A stretch of 64,000 nt of DNA from Actinomadura barringtoniae (lineage in GTDB: Bacteria > Actinomycetota > Actinomycetes > Streptosporangiales > Streptosporangiaceae). Shown in pieces: positions 58,085 to 64,000 of this stretch. The stretch spans positions 620,001 to 684,000 of the forward strand of contig NZ_JAGEOJ010000001.1 of NCBI RefSeq assembly GCF_017573505.1, written 5' to 3'. The translations under genes were made by a program, and so were the position numbers. Numbering within the stretch: the stretch's first letter is position 1; every line of letters begins with the position of its first letter. A model generated the notes under the pieces. It did not search any database. It was not told the origin of the DNA and saw only the letters and a program-made list of their open reading frames with translations.

Positions 58085-60127
58085 ATGTCCGAAAAGGCAA
58101 TTCCTGAGTCGGCGAATCTCCCCACCCGGCGGGCGGTGCTCGGCGGAATGGCGGCGGGCGTCGTGGCCACGTTCGCCGGCGGCTCCTCCGCCTCCGCCTG
58201 CACCTCGGCAGTGCCCTACGCGGCGCCGCAGACCCGCGTCCGTATGGACCTCAACACCGGCTGGCGGTTCATCAGGCAGGACGTCTCCGGTGCGCAGGCG
58301 ACCGGTTTCGACGACTCCGGCTGGTCGTCGGTCAACACGCCCCACACCTGGAACGCGGTCGACGGCGCGGACGGCGGCGGCAACTACTACCGCGGGGTCG
58401 GCTGGTATCGCCGCCACTACACGGTGCCCGCCGACCTGAACGGCAAGATGCTCTTCCTTCAGTTCGCCGGCGCGAATCAGGTCACCGACGTGTGGGTGAA
58501 CGGAACTCATCTGGGCCAGCACAAAGGCGGATACTCGCGCTTCAGATTCAACGCCACCGCTTCCTTGCACGTCGGCGGCGACAATGTCATCGCGGTCAAG
58601 GTGACCAATGCCAACGACCCCGATATCGCTCCACTGGACGCGGACTACACGTTCGACGGAGGCATTTACCGCAACGTCAGTCTGTGGGCCGTCGACAAGC
58701 TCCAGGTGCAGATGCTCGACTACGCCGGTCCCGGCATCTATCTGCGCCAGAGCAACGTCACCTCGTCCTCGGCGACGGTCACCGTCACGACGAAGCTCTG
58801 GAACAACAACACCGCCGCCACATCGGTGGCCGTCCGTACCGTCATCACCGACGCGGCCGGAGCCGTGGTCGCCGACAAACAAAGCGCCGCGCAATCGGTG
58901 GCAGCGGCCACCGGTGTCCAGGTCGCGCAGACGCTCACCATCGCCGACCCGCACCTGTGGAACGGTCTCAAGAACCCCTATCTCTACAACGCGACCGTGG
59001 AGATCCACGACGCTTCGGCGAACACCGTCACGGACACGGTGACCGAACGCCTGGGCCTGCGCGGCATCGCCGTAGACCCCGCCACCGGCTTCCACCTGAA
59101 CGGCGCGGCCCTCGGCCTGCACGGCGTCAACCTGCATCAGGACCGTGCCGTCAAGGGCTGGGCGGTCAACGACGCCGACCACACGCAGGACTTCGACCTC
59201 ATCACCGAGATCGGCGCCACCACCATTCGGATGGCGCACTATCAGCACGACCAGAAGGACTATGACCTGGCCGACGAACGCGGCCTCGTCGTCTGGGCGG
59301 AAATCCCTCTGGTCAACCATGTCACCAACTCGGCGGCGTTCACCGCCTCCAGCCAGAACCAGCTCCGCGAGCTGATCCGGCAGAACTACAACCACCCCTC
59401 GATCGCGTTCTGGGGAATCGGCAACGAGCAGCGCAACGACGACACCGCCACCAACACGCTCCTGACGTCCCTCGCCTCGATCGTCGCGTCCGAAGACCCC
59501 GACCGCATTTCCACCTACGCGTCCAACCTCGGCGACAACGCCCAAGTGGGCCGCCATTCCCAAGTCACCGGCTGGAACAAGTACTACGGCTGGTACGGCG
59601 GCTCCAAGGACGGCGACCTGTCGACCTGGGCCGACAACCTCCACACGTCCGACCCGAGCCGCAAAATCGCGGTCTCCGAATACGGCGCCGGAGCCAACAC
59701 CGCGCAGCACGCGCTCAACCCGCCCGCTCCCAGCGCCGGCGGCCCATGGCATCCGGAGGAGTACCAATCGCTCTTCCATGAGGCCGCGTGGAAACAGCTC
59801 GCTCCGCGCCCCTATGTCTGGGGAACGTTCGTCTGGAACATGTTCGACTTCGCCGTCGACTCCCGTAACGAAGGCAGCCAGCCGGGCCTCAATGACAAGG
59901 GCCTGGTGACCCGCGACCGCAAAACGCGCAAGGACGCGTTCTACTGGTACAAGGCCAACTGGTCGCCCGCCCCGACCCTTTACATCACCAGCCGCCGCTG
60001 GACCCAGCGCACGACCGCCGCGACCGAGTTGAAGGTCTACTCCAACGCCGCCCAGGTCACCGCCACTCTCAACGGCACCTGGGCACTCAGACCAGCGCCG
60101 ACCACATCTTCACATGGTCCAACGTGA
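58085..60127 (+). CDS. Tat-exported GH2 beta-galactosidase-like glycosidase, frameshifted near the 3' end
   Basis: About 680 aa in the open frame. Tat signal TRRAVLGGMAAGVVATFAGG, sugar-binding domain (VGWYRRHYTVPADL), Ig-like domain, then the TIM barrel with acid/base Glu448 (WGIGNEQRN) and nucleophile Glu532 (AVSEYGAG). The frame ends at 60127 with unrelated residues, but in the +1-related frame the reading resumes from about 60081 (GTQTSADHIFTWSNVTLKPG to VTWTLA) and stops at 60216. One base missing near 60080 explains this, so the original gene was 58085-60216. AGGAG precedes ATG. The active site is intact. Confidence 0.88.
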   Translation: MSEKAIPESANLPTRRAVLGGMAAGVVATFAGGSSASACTSAVPYAAPQTRVRMDLNTGWRFIRQDVSGAQATGFDDSGWSSVNTPHTWNAVDGADGGGNYYRGVGWYRRHYTVPADLNGKMLFLQFAGANQVTDVWVNGTHLGQHKGGYSRFRFNATASLHVGGDNVIAVKVTNANDPDIAPLDADYTFDGGIYRNVSLWAVDKLQVQMLDYAGPGIYLRQSNVTSSSATVTVTTKLWNNNTAATSVAVRTVITDAAGAVVADKQSAAQSVAAATGVQVAQTLTIADPHLWNGLKNPYLYNATVEIHDASANTVTDTVTERLGLRGIAVDPATGFHLNGAALGLHGVNLHQDRAVKGWAVNDADHTQDFDLITEIGATTIRMAHYQHDQKDYDLADERGLVVWAEIPLVNHVTNSAAFTASSQNQLRELIRQNYNHPSIAFWGIGNEQRNDDTATNTLLTSLASIVASEDPDRISTYASNLGDNAQVGRHSQVTGWNKYYGWYGGSKDGDLSTWADNLHTSDPSRKIAVSEYGAGANTAQHALNPPAPSAGGPWHPEEYQSLFHEAAWKQLAPRPYVWGTFVWNMFDFAVDSRNEGSQPGLNDKGLVTRDRKTRKDAFYWYKANWSPAPTLYITSRRWTQRTTAATELKVYSNAAQVTATLNGTWALRPAPTTSSHGPT

Positions 60128-60212
60128 CCCTCAAGCCCGGCGACAACAAGGTGACGGTGACGGCCACCATCAATGGCACCGCTCAGACCGACACCGTCAC
60201 CTGGACCCTCGC

Positions 60213-61427
60213 TTAGCGGAACGCCGGATCGGCCAGCGCTCGAACACCGGCGTCGGGAGCGTAGGCCGCCAAGGCTGTGATGAGGGATCGAATGGTGCCG
60301 CGGACTTCGGCGCTGAGCGCCGCGTTGCGAACGACGTCCAGCTCGTTGGCGATGCTGAGCAGCGCGAAGTCGCTGAGGTCGGTGTCGGCCAAGGGGCTTG
60401 TCTCGCCGGTAAAGCGGTCAGTGAGGGGCAGCGGCGTCTCACCCAGGTGGGCGTACGTCTTGTCCCGGTGGCACGCGTCGTAGAGGTAGACCTGCTCCTC
60501 CGCGTCGTCGCCGATCGCCGTACGGAGGCGGGCTCGCTGGTCGAGCGGCAGCAGGGCCTGCGGGAAGCCGTCGGTGCCGTACGTGGCGTGGCAGAGCGCG
60601 GTCAGGCGCAGGCCGCGGCTTCCGCCCCAGTCGGCGACGAGTCCGCTCACCCGCTTGAGGTGCTCGAAGAGGTTGCCGCCGGGGTGGTCGATCTGCGGCG
60701 CGCCCAGCTCGCGCAGGAGCGCGAGGGCGGGCCAGTCGTGAGTGCCGGTGAGGGCTTCGGCCAGGGCTACGGGTTGGTCGCGTGCCACCAGGTGACCGGC
60801 GTTGGGAATGCGGGTCATCGTGGCGTGCGGGACCAGGGCCAGCAGGTGATCGACGTCGTCGGGGGTGACGGGAGACCCGTCGCCACCGTGGATGAAGTGG
60901 AGGGGCAGGTCGGTCTGAGCCAGCTCTTCGGTGACCTGGCAGAGCCGTGGGACCTCGCCGAGGATGTCGTCGACGAGTTCGGTGTGGACGTCGAGCAGAT
61001 CGCGGGCGGCGAGGAAGCGGCGGGCGCGGCCGGGATCGATCCCGGGGACGACGTCCACCAGCACCAGGCCCGCGACCCTGGCTCGTACGGCGGGGTCCGC
61101 CAGCGCGGTGAGGGCCGCCAGGCCGCCCAGGGAGGCGCCGACGACCACGCACCCCGGTGGTTCGGCTTCGAGCATGGCGGCCACGTCGTCCCCGTAAGAC
61201 GCGAGCGTCCTGCGGGACCCCTCGCTCTCGCCGTGGCCGCGCTGGTCGTAGGCGACGCACCGGAATCCGGCGTCCACCAGAACCTCGACGACCGGCTTCC
61301 ACACGCGACGGCGTTCACCGCCGGCGTGCAGCAGCAGGACCGTCGGCCCCGTACCGGTCTCTTCCCCTCGCAGCACCGCGTCAGGACGATCGATGCGCCG
61401 CGTCTGAGGGATGGTCGAGTTGTGCAT
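60213..61427 (-). CDS. Alpha/beta hydrolase fused to a DUF6817-like domain
   Basis: 404 aa. Alpha/beta hydrolase at about 15-240: LLLHAGGERRRVW, YDQRGHGESEG, nucleophile elbow VVGASLGGLAAL and a C-terminal AGHLVARDQP His. Residues about 250-400 form a second helical domain (NLFEHLKRVSGLVADWGGSR, CHATYGTDGFP, YDACHRDKTY), which I match to DUF6817, an HD-like domain of unknown function. Substrate unknown. Divergent with the TetR gene and flanked by its two operators; its 3' end overlaps the corrected GH2 end by four bases. Confidence 0.83.
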   Translation of the reverse strand: MHNSTIPQTRRIDRPDAVLRGEETGTGPTVLLLHAGGERRRVWKPVVEVLVDAGFRCVAYDQRGHGESEGSRRTLASYGDDVAAMLEAEPPGCVVVGASLGGLAALTALADPAVRARVAGLVLVDVVPGIDPGRARRFLAARDLLDVHTELVDDILGEVPRLCQVTEELAQTDLPLHFIHGGDGSPVTPDDVDHLLALVPHATMTRIPNAGHLVARDQPVALAEALTGTHDWPALALLRELGAPQIDHPGGNLFEHLKRVSGLVADWGGSRGLRLTALCHATYGTDGFPQALLPLDQRARLRTAIGDDAEEQVYLYDACHRDKTYAHLGETPLPLTDRFTGETSPLADTDLSDFALLSIANELDVVRNAALSAEVRGTIRSLITALAAYAPDAGVRALADPAFR

Positions 61428-61439
61428 ACCCGCCTCCTC

Positions 61440-61459
61440 TACCTTGTGGCATCAAGGTA
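61440..61459. promoter_or_regulatory. TetR operator 1 (proximal to hydrolase)
   Basis: TACCTTGT-GGCA-TCAAGGTA, one mismatch in 8-bp arms, 4-bp spacer. Same architecture as operator 2, 34 bp away. Confidence 0.75.
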
Positions 61460-61473
61460 AGACGGTAGGACGG

Positions 61474-61495
61474 CTACCTTGATGAGTCAAGGTAG
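61474..61495. promoter_or_regulatory. TetR operator 2 (proximal to tetR)
   Basis: CTACCTTGA-TGAG-TCAAGGTAG, perfect 9-bp arms with 4-bp spacer, ending nine bases before the TetR start. Confidence 0.8.
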
Positions 61496-61504
61496 GATCG
61501 GCAG

Positions 61505-62101
61505 ATGAGTTCACGGGTGCGCAGGCCGCCGGAGCAGGCGCGGCGCCTCATCCTGGACGCCGCCGAAGAGCTGCTGACCGAGGGCGGTGTGGCCGCCGTG
61601 CAGGTACGGGCCATCGCCGCGCGCGTCGGCATGACCGACGCGGGAGTCAACCACCACTTCGGGAGCCGCGACGGGCTGCTGGCCGCGCTGCTGCGCCACG
61701 GCGGCCACAAGATCCGGGATGGCGTTCAGGAGGTGTTGGACTCCTGGCTCGCACGCGGCGTCGATCTCGGCGAACTGGTCGAGGGTCTCGCGGCGTTCTA
61801 CCGGCAGGGGTACGGCGAGCTGGCAGTGGCGCTCCACGCCGCAGGTTGGCGGGACGAGGGATCGGGGCTGCTCGATCCCGTCGTCGATGCGCTTCATGCC
61901 TTGCGGCGCGACGCAGATATCGCGGACATCACGGACACGCGGCTCGCCGTGGCCGCGCTGCACCAGGCCCTTGCCACCGAGCCCCTCTACGGGTCGGCGT
62001 TCCGGCGCAGCGCGGGGCTCACCGGCCGGGCGGCGTCCGCGCCCGGCCCTCAGCTCCGCTGGTGGACCGCCCATCTCGCCCGCTCGCTGGGGCTCGACTA
62101 G
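61505..62101 (+). CDS. TetR-family repressor
   Basis: 198 aa. N-terminal DNA-binding part RRLILDAAEELLTEGGVAAV, VRAIAARVGMTDAGVNHHFGSRDGLLAAL; C-terminal ligand domain of nine-helix type. Two operators lie in the 77-bp gap before it, so it very likely controls itself and the hydrolase. Ligand unknown. Confidence 0.92.
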   Translation: MSSRVRRPPEQARRLILDAAEELLTEGGVAAVQVRAIAARVGMTDAGVNHHFGSRDGLLAALLRHGGHKIRDGVQEVLDSWLARGVDLGELVEGLAAFYRQGYGELAVALHAAGWRDEGSGLLDPVVDALHALRRDADIADITDTRLAVAALHQALATEPLYGSAFRRSAGLTGRAASAPGPQLRWWTAHLARSLGLD

Positions 62102-62121
62102 ATCAGACGGCGGCGATGTGC

Positions 62122-62889
62122 TCAGACCGTGGTCGCGATGCCGCCGTCGACCGGGATGACCGCGCCCGTGACGTACGCACCGGCGCGCGAGGACAGGTAG
62201 ACGGCGACGCCCGCCATGTCGTCGGGGTGGCCGATGCGGCGCAGCGGGGCCATCGCGGCGATCTCGTCGCCGAAGGCGTCCAGGGTGGCGGCCATCATCT
62301 TGGACTCGAACGGGCCGGGCGCGACCGCGTTCACCGTGATGTTGCGCGGGCCGAGCTCGCGGGCCAGGACGCGGGTCAGGTGGTGCACGCCGGCCTTGCT
62401 CGCCGAGTAGGAGTAGGTGGGCAGGGTCGGCACGTGCAGGCCGTCGATGCTGCCGACGTTGATGACGCGGGCGGGGTCGCCCTGGCCGCCCGCCGCCTCC
62501 AGGAGGTCGAGGAACGCGCGGGTGAGGAAGAACGGCGACTTCAGGTTGAGGTCGACCACCTTGTCCCAGGCCGCGGCCGGGAATTCCTCCAGCGGCGCAC
62601 CCCATGTGGCGCCCGCGTTGTTGACCAGGATGTGCAGGGCCTTCTCCTGCGAACGCACCTCTTCGGCAAGGCGTACGCACTCTTCCTCGGTGGAGAGGTC
62701 GGCGGGGATGGCCTTGACGGTGCCGTACTGCTTGAGCTCCTGTTCCGCGGCGGCGCAGGCGTCGGCCTTGCGGGAGCTGATGTAGACGCGGGCACCGGCC
62801 TGGAGCAGGCCGCGCGCCATCATCATGCCGATGCCGCGGGTGCCGCCGGTGACCACGGCGGTCTTGCCGGTGAGGTCGAACAGGTCCAT
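62122..62889 (-). CDS. Short-chain dehydrogenase/reductase
   Basis: 255 aa. Nucleotide motif VTGGTRGIGMMMA, NNAGATWG, catalytic YSYSASKAG with Tyr and Lys, and PVDGG at the end: classical SDR of the FabG-like type. Substrate not determined. GAGGAG precedes ATG at 62889. 32 bases behind an acyl-CoA dehydrogenase gene on the same strand, so it may serve lipid or CoA-ester metabolism. Confidence 0.92.
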   Translation of the reverse strand: MDLFDLTGKTAVVTGGTRGIGMMMARGLLQAGARVYISSRKADACAAAEQELKQYGTVKAIPADLSTEEECVRLAEEVRSQEKALHILVNNAGATWGAPLEEFPAAAWDKVVDLNLKSPFFLTRAFLDLLEAAGGQGDPARVINVGSIDGLHVPTLPTYSYSASKAGVHHLTRVLARELGPRNITVNAVAPGPFESKMMAATLDAFGDEIAAMAPLRRIGHPDDMAGVAVYLSSRAGAYVTGAVIPVDGGIATTV

Positions 62890-62921
62890 GTCTCTCCTCA
62901 TGCTGGTGAACGGTTCCCGGT

Positions 62922-64000
62922 TCAGCGCCGCATTCCGTACTGCGTGAGCTCAAGCCTCGCAACAACGCCGCGGTGCACTTCATCCGGCCCGTCCGCCAGG
63001 CGCAGCGCCCGGGCCACGGTCCAGGCGGCCGACAGCGGGAAGTCGTCGGTCAGGCCCGCGCCGCCGTGCAGCTGCATGGCCATGTCCACCACGTTCTGCG
63101 TCATCAGCGGCACCGCCACCTTGATTTGCGACACCTGCGACAGCGCGCCGAGCACGCCCTGGGTGTCCAGCAGCCAGGCGGTGTGCAGCACGAGGAGGCG
63201 GGCCTGGTTGATCGCGATGCGTGCGTCCGCGATCCGCTCGCGGTTGCCGCCCAGGTTGACCAGTGGCTTGCGGAACGCGGTGCGTTCGACGCCGCGGCGG
63301 CAGGCGGCCTCCAGCGCGACCTCGGCGAGCCCGATCAGGCGCATGCAATGGTGAACGCGGCCGGGCCCGAGCCGGCTCTGCCCGATCTCGAAGCCCTTGC
63401 CCGCGCCGCCGACGATCGCCGAGAGCGGGAGCCGTACGCCCGTGAACGAGACCTCGCCATGGCCGCTCGGCTCGTCGTACCGGCCCATCACCGGCAGCAT
63501 CCGCTCGACGTCGACGCCGGGGGTGTTCCTGGGGACGGCCACGATCGAGTGCTGCCGGTAGCGTTCGGCGCCCGGGTCGGTCAGGCCGAGGAAGAGCAGG
63601 ACCTCGCAGCGCGGGTCGCCGAGCCCGGTGCTGAACCACTTGCGGCCGTTCAGCACGACCTCGTCGCCCTCGATCGCGGCCGTCGCCTCCATGGTGGTGG
63701 CGTCGGAGGAGGCCACGCCGGGCTCGGTCATGCAGAACGCCGACCGGATCTCGCCCGCCATCAGCGGCTCCAGCCAGCGCTTCTTCTGCTCGTCGGAGCC
63801 GAAGTGCTGCAGGACCTCCATGTTCCCGGTGTCGGGGGCGTTGCAGTTGAAGATCTCGGCGGCGATGAACGAGCGGCCCATCAGCTCGGCCAGCGGCGCG
63901 TAGTCGACGTTGCCGAGCCCGGAGACGTCCGGCATGAACAGGTTCCACAGCCCGGCCTCACGCGCCTTGGCCTTGAGCTCCTCGATCACCGGGTACGTGC
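62922..64000 (-). CDS. Acyl-CoA dehydrogenase, N-terminus outside window
   Basis: At least 359 aa visible. Pattern LWNLFMPDVSGLGNVDYAPL, the flavin-binding AFCMTEPGVASSDATTME, VLNGRKWFSTGLG, CMRLIGLAEVALEAACRRG and the C-terminal LQLHGGAGLT-like MQLHGGAGLTDDF. It oxidises acyl-CoA to enoyl-CoA with FAD. An in-frame GTG at 63989 exists, but the reading continues through residues TYP to the edge as in full-length relatives, so the start lies outside. Confidence 0.9.
   Translation of the reverse strand, partial: TYPVIEELKAKAREAGLWNLFMPDVSGLGNVDYAPLAELMGRSFIAAEIFNCNAPDTGNMEVLQHFGSDEQKKRWLEPLMAGEIRSAFCMTEPGVASSDATTMEATAAIEGDEVVLNGRKWFSTGLGDPRCEVLLFLGLTDPGAERYRQHSIVAVPRNTPGVDVERMLPVMGRYDEPSGHGEVSFTGVRLPLSAIVGGAGKGFEIGQSRLGPGRVHHCMRLIGLAEVALEAACRRGVERTAFRKPLVNLGGNRERIADARIAINQARLLVLHTAWLLDTQGVLGALSQVSQIKVAVPLMTQNVVDMAMQLHGGAGLTDDFPLSAAWTVARALRLADGPDEVHRGVVARLELTQYGMRR

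Overview
The window is chromosomal DNA of a very GC-rich Gram-positive actinomycete. GTG starts are common, genes are packed with 1-4 base stop/start overlaps, and the families are typical of actinobacteria: SigK-type ECF sigma factor, HU with a lysine-rich tail, encapsulin with DyP peroxidase, Acg-type nitroreductase, several proteins with DUF11-like modules. A member of Streptosporangiales (for example Thermomonosporaceae) would fit, but this is inference from gene content only. I see no integrase, complete insertion sequence, phage gene or CRISPR array.

Layout. 1-1.0 kb: edge of a regulatory ATPase and an orphan NarL-type regulator with a damaged receiver. 1.1-6.3 kb: a tightly coupled minus-strand operon (DUF4331 protein, TPR protein, histidine-rich NicO transporter, SigK-like sigma factor). 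6.5-15.5 kb: two tRNA-Lys(CTT) genes enclosing a Tat-exported 5'-nucleotidase, a deletion scar joining pieces of two genes, a lipid-kinase-like protein, DUF2252, HU plus ROK kinase, and an AAA ATPase. 15.5-20.8 kb: a secreted protein, an ArsR/SRPBCC/reductase operon, a CBS-BON protein and a metallo-beta-lactamase-fold hydrolase. 21-37 kb: three large secreted proteins with DUF11-like modules, interspersed with membrane proteins and a sulfate permease/alkyl sulfatase pair. 37-43 kb: an envelope module (two-component system, lipoprotein, MacA/MacB-like efflux pump, VanY-like peptidase). 43.6-45.9 kb: AraC regulator and intradiol dioxygenase, ASCH protein. 46-49.4 kb: a hypoxia/dormancy-type cluster (universal stress protein, flavodoxin, acetate kinase, Acg nitroreductase). 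49.7-55 kb: BNR-repeat secreted protein, encapsulin/DyP, AMP nucleosidase. 55-60 kb: divergent GH92 and GH2 glycosidases around a perfect LacI-type palindrome. 60-64 kb: hydrolase and TetR regulator sharing two operators, an SDR, and an acyl-CoA dehydrogenase cut by the window end.

How genes work together. The clearest regulatory structures are read directly from the DNA: a four-half-site symmetric array between the lipoprotein operon and the two-component system, paired TetR operators, an ArsR palindrome covering its own start codon, the glycosidase palindrome, and DosR/DevR-like boxes ahead of both the CBS-BON gene and the universal stress gene. The boxes tie two loci 27 kb apart into one probable low-oxygen response. 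The DUF4331/TPR/NicO/SigK operon has no visible anti-sigma gene and is the best candidate for a poorly described system. Gene decay is visible as a frameshift near the 3' end of the GH2 gene, a fused pair of gene remnants near 9.7 kb, and a 19-bp duplication that changed the end of the SRPBCC gene.
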